Source of the DNA: JAPXLN01 sp033809515 | GTDB lineage: Bacteria; Bacillota; Sulfobacillia; Fermentithermobacillales; Fermentithermobacillaceae | Reading direction: 5' to 3' | Assembly (NCBI GenBank): GCA_033809515.1 | Contig: JAPXLN010000021.1 | Coordinates: forward strand, 1 to 17,295 | Length of the DNA: 17,295 nucleotides | In this document: positions 1-7,744 of the stretch, piece after piece | Layout: each line of letters starts with the position of its first letter | Numbering within the stretch: position 1 is the first letter of the stretch | Translations under genes and position numbers: made by a program | Notes under the pieces: generated by a model | Databases searched by the model: none | What the model was told of the DNA's origin: nothing | Seen by the model: only the letters and a program-made list of their open reading frames with translations

Positions 1-843
1 GTCCAGGCAGGAGGGGGCGGGCAGGTCGCCGAGGATGGGGCCGGTTACGGGGGCGGGCAGGTCGCCGAGGATGGGGCCGGTTACGGGGGCGGGCAGGTCG
101 CCGAGGATGGGGCCGGTTACGGGGGCGGGCAGGTCGCCGAGGATGGGGCCGGTTACGGGGGCGGGCAAGCCGCTGAGCACGGGGCTGAGCGGGGCTCGGA
201 GCGGGGCTCGGAGCCGGGCGCAGAGCCGGACGCAGAGCAGGGGGCGGATTTCCGGTTAGGTATGAGGACGGCGTTATCTTTTATGGTCAGAGAAAGGGTT
301 AGGATGGTCTGTGTGGCGGTCATTGCCCTGGCTGCTACGTGCCTATGGCAAGTTTATCGGTTGGAGCGCTACCGTTCTGTGCCTTTTAGGACAATTGGCG
401 TTGCCTGGCTTTCGGCGGTGCTTGGAGGGACGCTGTTTGTGTCAGCCTGGAGATACGTCTCCGACAGGCGCAGAGCAGGCCGGCTGCATGGTGGGGACAG
501 CAGCGGGAATGGCAGGCCACGGACTAGCCGGTACAACGGCCCTCAGTTCTTCATGGATGTGATCCTCGTCATAATCTTTCTTGTGGCGGCATTGGCCCTC
601 AATCCCTTTGTGGGACTTGTCCTTATGGCTATACCCCTGCTGGTGGTAAACAGACTGAATCCGGTCACACGCTCCCGAAAGGTGTTGCTCCTGACGGTGC
701 TTGGTTTGTGGACAATAGTGCATGCAATCTTGTCGGCAGGCCTCCTTATTCCATATCCCTTTTCTCCGGGGTCGGCCAAGGTGTTTTTGCTGATGCTCCT
801 CAGTACGGCATCGTGGATGTACATGATCGCTTACAGTTTCTAG
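1..843 (+). CDS. Unknown multi-pass membrane protein with repeat N-terminal region (5' partial)
   Basis: Product not recognised. The frame starting at base 1 is open from the window edge to the TAG at 841-843, so the gene begins upstream. The visible first ~85 residues are low complexity: four 12-residue repeats of the type GQVAEDGAGYGG, then tetrapeptides such as GSER/GSEP/GAEP. An ATG at 262 is in the same frame and could be a separate start, but only a weak purine stretch precedes it, so one continuous protein is more likely. After it come about five or six hydrophobic segments (for example VCVAVIALAATCLW, VILVIIFLVAALAL and VLLLTVLGLWTIV), with a polar Arg/Gly-rich loop between the second and third. 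It looks like a soluble repeat domain fused to an integral membrane domain. No catalytic motif is seen. The next gene starts 88 bp downstream on the same strand. Confidence 0.6.
   Translation, partial: VQAGGGGQVAEDGAGYGGGQVAEDGAGYGGGQVAEDGAGYGGGQVAEDGAGYGGGQAAEHGAERGSERGSEPGAEPDAEQGADFRLGMRTALSFMVRERVRMVCVAVIALAATCLWQVYRLERYRSVPFRTIGVAWLSAVLGGTLFVSAWRYVSDRRRAGRLHGGDSSGNGRPRTSRYNGPQFFMDVILVIIFLVAALALNPFVGLVLMAIPLLVVNRLNPVTRSRKVLLLTVLGLWTIVHAILSAGLLIPYPFSPGSAKVFLLMLLSTASWMYMIAYSF
13..178 (+). repeat. 36-bp in-frame tandem repeat
   Basis: Copies of a 36-bp unit begin at 35, 71, 107 and 143. A partial copy lies upstream (13-34) and the last copy diverges after about 166. The copies are almost identical. 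Each encodes 12 residues (G/Q/V/A/E/D/Y) in the frame of the membrane-protein gene. The antisense and alternative frames are also largely open, which produces shadow ORFs. Confidence 0.9.
175..246 (+). repeat. 12-bp in-frame tandem repeat (six degenerate units)
   Basis: Directly after the 36-bp array come six 12-bp units, each starting GAG. Examples are gagcggggctcg (twice), gagccgggcgca and gagccggacgca. They encode EHGA, ERGS, ERGS, EPGA, EPDA and EQGA in frame with the membrane-protein gene. Unit size and position match other intragenic arrays in the window. Confidence 0.75.
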
Positions 844-931
844 CCTTTCGGGTTTCTAAGGAACCGGGCAGGGATAAGACTGCCGGCTGGCGAATCCTGG
901 ACTAGCGCATGGTGGAGCGGCTTGCCATCAG

Positions 932-1720
932 GTGGAAAGCCTGCACCAGGAGGAGGTGGTTCCTGCGTCAGTACAGTCGGTGAAGAAAGCTATCAGCATT
1001 GTCATGGAGATTGCTGGAGAGGACAGGCCACTGAGCCTTACGGAGGTGGCTACTCGAACCGGGTTGCCTATCGCAACTGCCAGCAGGCTTCTCTCCACGC
1101 TCACATCAGAGCATGTTCTTCACAAAGAAGGCAGAGAGTATGGCCTGGGTTTGCGTGCCTTTGAGATTGGCAAGAGGGCTGAGGGCCGCATCGACCTGAT
1201 CGGGGTGGCTCGGCCTCATCTAACGAGATTGGCTTCTGAGGCAAACGAGAGCGCTAACCTTGCAGTACTGAGCGATACCGAGGTTGTATATCTTTCGTGC
1301 ATAGAATCAGAGAGAATGATGCGTACCTTCACTGTTCCAGGCGCCCGGGTCCCGGCCCATGCTACCGGGGTCGGCAAGGCGCTGCTATCGGGCCTTAAGG
1401 ACAGTCAGATAAGGGAGCTGTACCAGGGCAAGTCACTCGACAAGTTTACACCCAAAACCCTTGCAAACGTAGACGACCTGTTAGAGGAAGTGGAAAAGAG
1501 TCGCCAGACTGGTTACTCCCTTGATGAGGGAGAGAAGGAAGAGGGGGTCCTGTGCATAGCTGCTGCCGTACGCGACTACTCCGGGAAGATCGTCGCTGCA
1601 GTCAGTGTTTCTGGCCCAGCTTCCAGGATGGGCGGGCACATACCGAAGCTGGGCAGACTGGTTTTGTCGTGTGCCGGCAGTGTCTCGAAGGATCTCGGAT
1701 GGAAAAACGCTTCAGACTGA
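932..1720 (+). CDS. IclR-family transcriptional regulator
   Basis: Predicted DNA-binding regulator of 262 residues, a normal IclR length. The N-terminal winged helix-turn-helix is at residues ~10-75, with LSLTEVATRTGLPIATASRL as the HTH, followed by the wing (EYGLGLRAFEIG). The C-terminal IclR effector domain runs from ~85 to 250 and contains SANLAVLSDTEVVYLSCIES and the typical HATGVGKALLSGL block. The GTG start at 932 follows a GGTGGAG at 911-917 with long spacing; no better in-frame start lies between it and the TAA at 875. It ends 25 bp before the aminotransferase gene on the same strand, so it probably controls that unit. The effector cannot be predicted. Confidence 0.92.
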   Translation: MESLHQEEVVPASVQSVKKAISIVMEIAGEDRPLSLTEVATRTGLPIATASRLLSTLTSEHVLHKEGREYGLGLRAFEIGKRAEGRIDLIGVARPHLTRLASEANESANLAVLSDTEVVYLSCIESERMMRTFTVPGARVPAHATGVGKALLSGLKDSQIRELYQGKSLDKFTPKTLANVDDLLEEVEKSRQTGYSLDEGEKEEGVLCIAAAVRDYSGKIVAAVSVSGPASRMGGHIPKLGRLVLSCAGSVSKDLGWKNASD

Positions 1721-1745
1721 GGCGTTGAAAGGAGTGGTTGATTAG

Positions 1746-2933
1746 ATGACATCGCCAAACCCCAAGCATGGAGACCCCAAGCATGGAGACCCCAAGCATG
1801 GAGACCCCAAGCATGGAGACCTCCAGCACAGAAACCCCAAACATAAGCTGCTGCTCGGCGCGGGTCCAAGCAATGCCGATCCCCGGGCTCTGCGTGCCAT
1901 GATTGAGCCAACTCTGGGCCACCTTGATCCTGATTTTCTTGCAATCATGGACGAGACAGCTGACCTCCTCAGGTACGTGTTCAACACGAAAAACCACCTG
2001 ACTTTGGCGCTGCCGGCTACAGGTACCGGCGGCATGGAAGCAGCCGTGGTCAACTCGGTTGAGCGCGGAGACAAGATGCTCGTCTGTGTTGCCGGCGCCT
2101 TTGGTGACCGCATGGCTCAGGTGGCTGAAAGGGCCGGGGCCGTAGTTGTCCGGCTAGACTCTAAGTGGGGACGGCCTGTTGACCCTGACGACGTCAGGAA
2201 ACTGGTTAAGAGCAATCCCGATGCCAGGGTGTTAGGGATTGTGCATGCAGAGACTTCAACAGGAGTCTTGCAGCCTCTAGACGAAATAGCTGAGATCGCA
2301 CATGAGAATGGGCTGAGGATGGTGGTTGATGCGGTTACGTCTCTGGGCGGTATGGACGTTCCCGTTGACAGGCTGAATCTGGATTTTGTGTACTCCGGAA
2401 GCCAGAAGTGCCTTAGCTCTGTTCCGGGTATAGCTCCTGTTACGGTCAACGAGACAGCTGCGTCTTTCATGGCCAACCGCAGAAGCGCGTGTCAGAGCTG
2501 GTATCTTGACCTCGGCCTGATACGGAAGTACTGGGGCAGCGAGCGCTTCTACCACCATACGGCCCCAAGCAACCTGATTTACAGTCTTAATGAGTCGTTA
2601 CGGATCATCAAGGAAGAGGGCCTGCAAGCGCGCTATGCAAGACACCTGGAAAGCCAGAAGGTACTTATAGAGGGTCTGGAGACCATGGGCCTCAGACTCG
2701 TAGTGGATCCGGAGCACCGGCTGCCTGCGCTGACTACTGTCTACATACCAGAAGGCGTGGAAGATGCAGCGGTTAGACGCCAGCTCCTCCATGAGTTCAA
2801 CATCGAGATAAGCGGCGGTCTTGGCGAGCTTAAGGGGAAGGTCTGGCGCATAGGTCTCATGGGAACTAACTCAACAAGAGCCAATGTCATGTACTTGCTC
2901 TCAGCCCTTGGCGACATTCTGGGGAAAGGGTAG
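1746..2933 (+). CDS. Class V aminotransferase, alanine/serine-glyoxylate type
   Basis: PLP fold-type I aminotransferase, 395 residues. It most resembles alanine-glyoxylate / serine-pyruvate (or serine-glyoxylate) aminotransferases. Core landmarks are the N-terminal LLLGAGPSNADPRAL, the cofactor-binding ATGTGGMEAA (~91-100), HAETSTG (168-174), the aspartate in VVDAVTSLGG (D195) and the PLP lysine in GSQKCLSS (K221). The ATG at 1746 has AGGAG at 1730-1734 with 11-nt spacing. Residues ~6-35 are a tandem PKHGD array placed in front of the conserved fold, giving an N-terminal extension absent from typical members. It sits between an IclR regulator and a cysteine synthase-like gene, which suggests serine/glyoxylate or serine/cysteine metabolism. 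PucG-like ureidoglycine-glyoxylate activity cannot be excluded. Confidence 0.88.
   Translation: MTSPNPKHGDPKHGDPKHGDPKHGDLQHRNPKHKLLLGAGPSNADPRALRAMIEPTLGHLDPDFLAIMDETADLLRYVFNTKNHLTLALPATGTGGMEAAVVNSVERGDKMLVCVAGAFGDRMAQVAERAGAVVVRLDSKWGRPVDPDDVRKLVKSNPDARVLGIVHAETSTGVLQPLDEIAEIAHENGLRMVVDAVTSLGGMDVPVDRLNLDFVYSGSQKCLSSVPGIAPVTVNETAASFMANRRSACQSWYLDLGLIRKYWGSERFYHHTAPSNLIYSLNESLRIIKEEGLQARYARHLESQKVLIEGLETMGLRLVVDPEHRLPALTTVYIPEGVEDAAVRRQLLHEFNIEISGGLGELKGKVWRIGLMGTNSTRANVMYLLSALGDILGKG
1761..1850 (+). repeat. 15-bp in-frame repeat at the aminotransferase N-terminus
   Basis: Four identical 15-bp units (cccaagcatggagac) cover 1761-1820, followed by two degenerate units at 1821-1835 and 1836-1850. 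They encode PKHGD four times, then LQHRN (the preceding D closes the last perfect unit) and PKHKL. The last unit already lies in the native start of the enzyme fold (PKHKLLLGAG), so the array appears to have grown from that sequence. Confidence 0.92.
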
Positions 2934-3029
2934 ACCCCGGGCAGGCACATCAGTTTGTCTGCTTCGGGCGTTGTAGGACTGGCAATCGGGTCGAGTCGAG
3001 AAAAAAGAGAATCGATTGGAGGAACAGAA

Positions 3030-3965
3030 GTGACCATTAGGAAGAGCGCTCTCGAGGCCATAGGAAACACGCCTCTTGTTGACCTTCAAAGGATACCCGC
3101 AGGATTGGGTTCCAGGATTCTGGTCAAACTGGAGATGCTCAACCCAGGGGGGAGCATCAAAACCAAGACCGCCTACGGGATAATCAGTGATGCTGAGAAA
3201 CGCGGTCTTCTCAATCGAGACTCCATAATCGTTGAGGCTACCAGCGGCAACCAGGGCATATCTCTGAGCATGGTTGGAGCTATCCTTGGCTACAAGGTAA
3301 GGATTCTTATGCCCGACAGCATGAGTCAGGAACGCATGGCGCTCATCAAAGCATACGGCGCCGATATTATCCTCACCCCAACACTGGATGACATCGGTCA
3401 GACGCTAGAGCTTGCCATCCAAAAAGCCCGTGACATGGCCGCTGAGGATAAGCGGGTGTTTTTGGCCAATCAGTTCAACAACCCAGCCAACTCACAGGCC
3501 CAGGAGGATACCACAGGCCGCGAGATTGTCGAGCAGATGGGTGACGGGGTTGTTGACTGTTTCATATCAGGAATTGGCACCGGAGGAACCCTGACCGGTG
3601 TTGGCCGCGCACTCAAAAAGGCATATCCCGGCGTGAAGATCGTTGCGGCAGAGCCTGAGAACGCTGCCGTGCTCAAAGGGTGCCCAATTGGCATCCACAA
3701 GCAGCAGGGCATAGGCGACGGGTTTGTCCCTGAGATCCTCGACACCTCCCTCATTGACGATATCGTGCTGGTAACAGATAACGACGCCATCAACACAGCA
3801 AGACGGCTGGCCCGAGAAGAAGGGCTCCTGGCCGGAGTTTCATCAGGAACCAACGTGTGGGCGGCAACCCACATGGCCCAAAAGCTGGGTCCCGGAAAGG
3901 TCATTGTGACCGTGTGTCCCGATACAGGCGAGCGGTATCTGAGCACAGGCCTGTACGATTGCTAG
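3030..3965 (+). CDS. Cysteine synthase-like PLP enzyme (fold-type II beta family)
   Basis: About 311 residues, the usual O-acetylserine sulfhydrylase length. The order of motifs is right: AIGNTPLVDL at the N-terminus, the PLP lysine in NPGGSIKTKTA (K44), substrate loop TSGNQG (71-76), phosphate-binding GIGTGGTLTGVG, and a C-terminal PDTGERYLSTGLYD very like CysK. The GTG start at 3030 is chosen because GGAGG at 3018-3022 precedes it by 7 nt; an in-frame TTG at 2955 lacks such a site. The usual SVKDR around the PLP lysine reads SIKTK here, so donor specificity (O-acetylserine, O-phosphoserine or other) is uncertain. A 96-bp gap with a weak hairpin separates it from the aminotransferase. Probably co-transcribed. 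Confidence 0.87.
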   Translation: MTIRKSALEAIGNTPLVDLQRIPAGLGSRILVKLEMLNPGGSIKTKTAYGIISDAEKRGLLNRDSIIVEATSGNQGISLSMVGAILGYKVRILMPDSMSQERMALIKAYGADIILTPTLDDIGQTLELAIQKARDMAAEDKRVFLANQFNNPANSQAQEDTTGREIVEQMGDGVVDCFISGIGTGGTLTGVGRALKKAYPGVKIVAAEPENAAVLKGCPIGIHKQQGIGDGFVPEILDTSLIDDIVLVTDNDAINTARRLAREEGLLAGVSSGTNVWAATHMAQKLGPGKVIVTVCPDTGERYLSTGLYDC

Positions 3966-3978
3966 TCATGATCATGGG

Positions 3979-4006
3979 GCAGGGCCGAGGGCTTCCTTGG
4001 CCCTGC
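3979..4006. terminator. Hairpin between convergent genes
   Basis: GCAGGGCC (3979-3986) pairs with GGCCCTGC (3999-4006). The stem extends inward by four more pairs, one a G-U, to a GCTT tetraloop, giving about 12 bp. No T-run follows on either strand, so it is a likely but not classic transcription stop 13 bp after the cysteine synthase-like gene. Confidence 0.5.
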
Positions 4007-4024
4007 TTAGCCGCGCTTAGTGTC

Positions 4025-4054
4025 TGCCTGGGCACCTCCGGGCCTGCTCAGGCA
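4025..4054. terminator. Second hairpin overlapping the 3' end of the CCA enzyme gene
   Basis: TGCCTGGGCA (4025-4034) and TGCTCAGGCA (4045-4054) pair with one mismatch around a 10-nt loop. The stem includes the stop codon of the minus-strand gene. It may end transcription of that gene or protect its 3' end. No T-run is present. Confidence 0.35.
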
Positions 4055-5394
4055 CGAGGGTTTTTCGGCAAAATCCCTTGTCGCTCAAAGAACGCCTTGA
4101 GGGCCTCCTCAGAATTCATGGACGGATCCCTCATAACAAGATCCGTCATCTTATCCAGCATACGTCCTATTTCAGGGCCTGGCTTCATGCCCCACTCAAT
4201 CAGGTCAGAGCCTCCGATGGCCAGATCCTTCACCGTACGAGGCTGCTTGTCGCAAAGAACCGTATCTACGGCGTCCTTCAGCCGCTCAAGCATGGAAAAA
4301 TCGTAAGGAGGCCTAGACGCCCTGATGTCCGCTTCCTGCAGTTCAAACAGGCCGGCAAGGCTATCTACGCCGACCCGGTTTATCAACCTCTTCACTCCTA
4401 CCAAACCTTTGCCCGGCCTGGCAAACCTGCTCATATGTTCCCTGATAAGGACCGTGACCGTGGCTACAGTTTTCCCGTCCAGACGAAGCCGGGTCAGTAC
4501 ATCACCGGCGATTTCTGCGCTTTTTTTGTCATGGCCGTAAAAATGGCTTTCACCTTCCTGGCTGCCTTTGATATAGGTAAGGGGTTTGGCGATGTCATGC
4601 ATTAGGGCGGCAAGCCTGACGGTGGTCATAGCGGGAACCTGGTCCGCAGTTGCCAGGGCGTGCTCAAACACGTCCTTATCGTGGTACTTGCTGTCCTGCT
4701 CGAACCCTGCGCATCTTTGGAGTTCGGGCATGATGTACGCAAGGAGCCCTGTTTCGTGCAGCAAGCGCATGCCTTTGCTTGGCCGGTCGCTGAGTAAGAT
4801 TTTCAGCAGCTCGTCGCGAACACGTTCGATTGCCACATATTGAATCAAACTTGCATTGGCCGCAATGCCGGCCAAAGTCTGAGGTTCAACGGAAAAGTCG
4901 AGCTGGCAGGCAAGCCGCGCTGCTCTCATCAGTCTGAGAGCGTCCTCGCGGAATCTTTCGTGAGGGTCGCCGATTGCCCTGATGGTTCGCGAATGCAGGT
5001 CCTTGAGCCCTTCCACGAAGTCGTGTACCTTGCCGGTGGCATCCATGGCAAGGCCGTTTACTGTGAAGTCCCGCCTTGCCACGTCGTCCTGAAGGGATTT
5101 TGAGAAGGTTACGTTTTCGGGACGCCTTCTGTCCAGGTAGGGACCTTCCTGACGGAAGGTTGTGACCTCGATGCCGGTCTGGCCTGGGACGGTTACGGTT
5201 CCGTACTTGAGCCCGGTGGGCACGGCCTGGGGAAATATGCTCATAACCTGGGACGGAAGGGCGTCAGTGGTCACGTCCCAGTCAGAAGGAGGGCGGCCCA
5301 GAAGCAGGTCTCTTACGCATCCGCCGACAAGGTATGCCTGGAATCCGTGGTCTGACAGACCTTTCATGGTTTTGAGCGCATCTTGTGGTATCAC
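4048..5394 (-). CDS. cca: CCA tRNA nucleotidyltransferase with HD domain
   Basis: Adds or repairs the 3' CCA of tRNA; a class II nucleotidyltransferase of about 448 residues. Visible are the head motif YLVGGCVRDLLLG (~21-33), the catalytic DxD in SDWDVTT (D38/D40), and RRDFTVNGLAMD of the neck region. Next comes the template-binding region with EDALRLMRAARLACQLDF. An HD phosphohydrolase domain (FEHALATA ... LMHDIAKP ... FYGHDKKS) follows, as in many Bacillota and Gram-negative CCA enzymes; a poly(A) polymerase of the same family is the alternative. The GTG start at 5394 fits the family N-terminus, with only a weak GGGG upstream. The frame stays open for ~30 more Lys/Ala-rich codons upstream, but no good start is seen there. 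Confidence 0.92.
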   Translation of the reverse strand: MIPQDALKTMKGLSDHGFQAYLVGGCVRDLLLGRPPSDWDVTTDALPSQVMSIFPQAVPTGLKYGTVTVPGQTGIEVTTFRQEGPYLDRRRPENVTFSKSLQDDVARRDFTVNGLAMDATGKVHDFVEGLKDLHSRTIRAIGDPHERFREDALRLMRAARLACQLDFSVEPQTLAGIAANASLIQYVAIERVRDELLKILLSDRPSKGMRLLHETGLLAYIMPELQRCAGFEQDSKYHDKDVFEHALATADQVPAMTTVRLAALMHDIAKPLTYIKGSQEGESHFYGHDKKSAEIAGDVLTRLRLDGKTVATVTVLIREHMSRFARPGKGLVGVKRLINRVGVDSLAGLFELQEADIRASRPPYDFSMLERLKDAVDTVLCDKQPRTVKDLAIGGSDLIEWGMKPGPEIGRMLDKMTDLVMRDPSMNSEEALKAFFERQGILPKNPRA

Positions 5395-5491
5395 TGGTAT
5401 TGCCCCCGGTCTTTCATGCTCTCTTGCCTTGCGCGCCGCCTTGGCCTTGCACGTTGTCTTGTTGAGTATTATGGACTTAATCGATATAACA

Positions 5492-5513
5492 TAATCTTAG
5501 CGTAATCTTAGCG
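5492..5513. repeat. Two 11-bp direct repeats in a divergent intergenic region
   Basis: TAATCTTAGCG occurs twice head to tail in the 196-bp AT-rich gap between cca (-) and the SpoU gene (+). It could be an operator or part of a promoter. A TTGACG follows at 5518-5523, but no convincing -10 box is found at the right distance on the plus strand. Confidence 0.5.
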
Positions 5514-5590
5514 TGTATTGACGACCGGTGCATCTTTGGATTTCAGGGAGCACAGGGTTTATGAGCGGAAAGGAATAAGGGGTTTTTGAT

Positions 5591-6331
5591 GTGGCCAGGA
5601 CACGATACAGAGCTTACAAGAGGGACGCTGACTATTCTTACGCGTTTGGGGTTTTCCCTACGCTGGAGCTCCTTCATGCCCGTCCAGGCGTTGTAAGGGA
5701 GGTTCTTCTTTCGCCTGAAGGGGCTGAGAATCAGGGTGTCAGCAAGATTATGGAATTGTGCGTGCGGCTGGGGATCCCGGCCTCAGTTGACGGCAAGCAG
5801 GTAACCAGGCTAAGTCCTAAGGAGAACTGCTACGCCGTAGGTGTGTTCGGGAAGTACAGTACGGCGCTGAATCCTTCAGGCAATCACCTGGTTTTGGTTA
5901 ACCCGGGTGACATGGGCAATCTGGGAACTATAATGCGGACAATGGTCGGTTTCGGCGTAAAAGACCTGGCGATTGTCAGGCCTGCAGCTGATGTTTTTGA
6001 TCCTAAGGCAGTGCGTTCGTCAATGGGAGCCCTGTTCCGCTTGTCTTGCCGGTATTTCGACTCGTTTGACGAGTATCTTGGCACCGGCCCCGGCACCGAC
6101 CGCCGCGCTGTTTTCACCTTCATGCTAGACGGGAAAGAGCAGCTGCCTGCGGTCAAGCCGGACCCAGGGCGGCCCTTTGCGCTGGTCTTCGGAAACGAAA
6201 GCAGCGGCCTTGACGACCGATTCCAGGATGCCGGAACCAGCGTCACCATACCTCAGAGCAGCGAGATTGACTCGCTGAACCTTTCAGTGGCTGTGGGCAT
6301 TGCCCTTTATCATTTCAACCAGTTCTCATAA
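5591..6331 (+). CDS. SpoU/TrmH-family RNA 2'-O-methyltransferase
   Basis: Predicted S-adenosylmethionine-dependent ribose methyltransferase acting on rRNA or tRNA, 246 residues. The SPOUT knot motifs are clear: motif 1 NPGDMGNLGTIMRTMVGFG (~104-122), motif 2 FALVFGNESSGL, and motif 3 IPQSSEIDSLNLSVAVGIAL at the C-terminus. The ~100-residue N-terminal part is a substrate-binding domain, poorly conserved at its start. The GTG start at 5591 has TAAGGGG about 8 nt upstream. The exact target nucleotide (RlmB-, TrmH- or TsnR-like) cannot be read from the sequence. It converges with the M20 peptidase gene, with only 18 bp between the stops. Confidence 0.9.
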   Translation: MARTRYRAYKRDADYSYAFGVFPTLELLHARPGVVREVLLSPEGAENQGVSKIMELCVRLGIPASVDGKQVTRLSPKENCYAVGVFGKYSTALNPSGNHLVLVNPGDMGNLGTIMRTMVGFGVKDLAIVRPAADVFDPKAVRSSMGALFRLSCRYFDSFDEYLGTGPGTDRRAVFTFMLDGKEQLPAVKPDPGRPFALVFGNESSGLDDRFQDAGTSVTIPQSSEIDSLNLSVAVGIALYHFNQFS

Positions 6332-6349
6332 TTCTCGTTTTCACGGTTC

Positions 6350-7585
6350 TCACAAGCGAAGGAGCAGACCGCCCAAGAGGGCTGAACGCTGCGGCATGGT
6401 CGGAAGCAGCACCCACTCATCCAGTGAGTGAGCGTTGTCACCGACTCCCCCCAAGCCGTCCAGGGTGGGGATGCCCAGGGCTGACGTGAAGTTGCCATCG
6501 CTGCCTCCTCCAGTGCCCGATTCCTCAAGCGCAATGCCGATTTCTGCGGCCACTGACTTGGCTAACTGGAAAAGAGCCAGGGTATCATGGTTTCTCTCCA
6601 TTGGAGGCCTGCTTATGCCCCCAGTCGCAGAGACGGACACTCGCGGGTCAACAGGCTTGAGGTTAGCGATCTTGGGGACAACCCTTGCACCTGCTTCCAG
6701 AGTTTTCACCCGGAGGTCTACGCTCAGTAGGGCCTGCTCAGCTACGACATTAGAGCGGCTTCCTGCTTGCACAACGCCGACGTTTACGGTGGTGCCTTCT
6801 TCCAGGTCCGTAAGGCCGCTAAGGTAAAGGATTTGGTGGGCAGCCTCGACTATGGCCGAGACCCCTTTTTCGTAGTCGGCCCCTGCGTGGGCTGCTTTGC
6901 CCCGTATGGTGACCCGGAATCCCCCTACACCTTTTCGCCATGTCTTGAGGGCGCCGCCTGTCGAGGGCTCAAGGACAAGGACTGTACGAGACTTTTTCGC
7001 TTCCTCTTCGATGATAGCTCGTGAGGAAGGAGAGCCGATCTCTTCATCTGAATTATGCAAGATGACCAGCCGGTGTTTGGGGGTTAGCCCCAGCTCGGCG
7101 AGGGCTTGTACAGCAAAGAGCCCTTGTACTATGCCTGCTTTCATGTCGAAGGCGCCGGGGCCAAAGCCCTTAGACCCTTCGATTCGGAATGGACGCCGGG
7201 CAGCTTCGCCTGGCTCCCACACTGTGTCCATGTGGCACAGGAGCAGGATCTGGTCCTCGCCCTGGCCCCATTCAGCCCTAACATGATTGCCCCGGACTTC
7301 CTGGGGCAGAATCGTGACGTCGGCACCCAGATATCGCCACTCTTCAGCCACAGCATGTGCGAATCTATCTACGTGTTCTTTGCTGGTGCTGGGAGAGTCC
7401 ATGTTAGTGAACTGCTCAAGCAGAGATACCATCTCAGGTTCTTTTGACGTAAGGAAACCCAGAAGATCTTTGGCGCTTCCCACTGCGCCTCCCATTGAGG
7501 ACGTAGCCAAGGATTGTACCCCCCGATTGGATTTTGATGCTCGCAGTCTACCTTTGCTGTTCTGTTTAAGATCGGTTGATCGCAC
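6350..7585 (-). CDS. M20 family metallopeptidase, glutamate carboxypeptidase (CPG2)-like
   Basis: Zinc-dependent exopeptidase of 411 residues from the GTG at 7585. Metal and catalytic residues line up with CPG2-type enzymes: H118 and D120 in LLCHMDTV, bridging D147 in GAFDMKAG, general base E181 and ligand E182 in NSDEEIGS, E206 in LVLEPS, and H386 in NAHSLDEW. The dimerisation domain includes KAAHAGADYEKGVSAI. There is no signal peptide, so probably cytoplasmic, cleaving C-terminal glutamate or a similar residue from a small peptide or folate-like substrate. The start is uncertain: the conserved domain begins near residue 40, the GTG has no good ribosome binding site, and a perfect AGGAGG lies in frame further upstream (7643-7648) without a normal start codon after it. 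An internal ATG at 7495 is another option. Confidence 0.88.
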   Translation of the reverse strand: MRSTDLKQNSKGRLRASKSNRGVQSLATSSMGGAVGSAKDLLGFLTSKEPEMVSLLEQFTNMDSPSTSKEHVDRFAHAVAEEWRYLGADVTILPQEVRGNHVRAEWGQGEDQILLLCHMDTVWEPGEAARRPFRIEGSKGFGPGAFDMKAGIVQGLFAVQALAELGLTPKHRLVILHNSDEEIGSPSSRAIIEEEAKKSRTVLVLEPSTGGALKTWRKGVGGFRVTIRGKAAHAGADYEKGVSAIVEAAHQILYLSGLTDLEEGTTVNVGVVQAGSRSNVVAEQALLSVDLRVKTLEAGARVVPKIANLKPVDPRVSVSATGGISRPPMERNHDTLALFQLAKSVAAEIGIALEESGTGGGSDGNFTSALGIPTLDGLGGVGDNAHSLDEWVLLPTMPQRSALLGGLLLRL

Positions 7586-7642
7586 TGCGTCTGTTTGCTT
7601 CGACAGATAGGCCTTGACGTCCTTCTGGTGTTTTGGTATTTG

Positions 7643-7648
7643 CCTCCT
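7643..7648 (-). promoter_or_regulatory. Perfect AGGAGG lacking a canonical start codon
   Basis: On the minus strand AGGAGG is followed by CAAATACC, with no ATG, GTG or TTG within 4-12 nt. The frame containing the M20 gene is open from here to the GTG at 7585. The only start-like codon is ATA at 7637-7639, with very short spacing. It may be a decayed start or an unusual one. Confidence 0.4.
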
Positions 7649-7671
7649 GTGACAGACCGGAACCCGGACGG

Positions 7672-7700
7672 TTGACCGTCGACGCAGTGTATGCTATCCT
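7672..7700 (+). promoter_or_regulatory. Putative sigma-A promoter of lysA
   Basis: TTGACC at 7672-7677 is followed, after 17 bp, by TATCCT at 7695-7700. A TG one base before the -10 box makes it an extended -10 promoter. Transcription would start near 7707, about 40 nt before the lysine riboswitch. Confidence 0.65.
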
Positions 7701-7744
7701 TCACCATAACTGAATAGCACGACACCTCATCGTTCCTCGTGGAA

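Noticed and set aside
35..259. ATG-started frame reading MGPVTGAGRSPR repeats
   Set aside because: Shadow of the 36-bp array; the frame that continues into the membrane protein is the better reading.
864..886. CCGGGCAG / CTGCCGG hairpin after the first gene
   Set aside because: Bulged stem and no T-run; too weak to call a terminator.
5518..5546. TTGACG as -35 of a SpoU promoter
   Set aside because: No acceptable -10 box 16-18 bp downstream.
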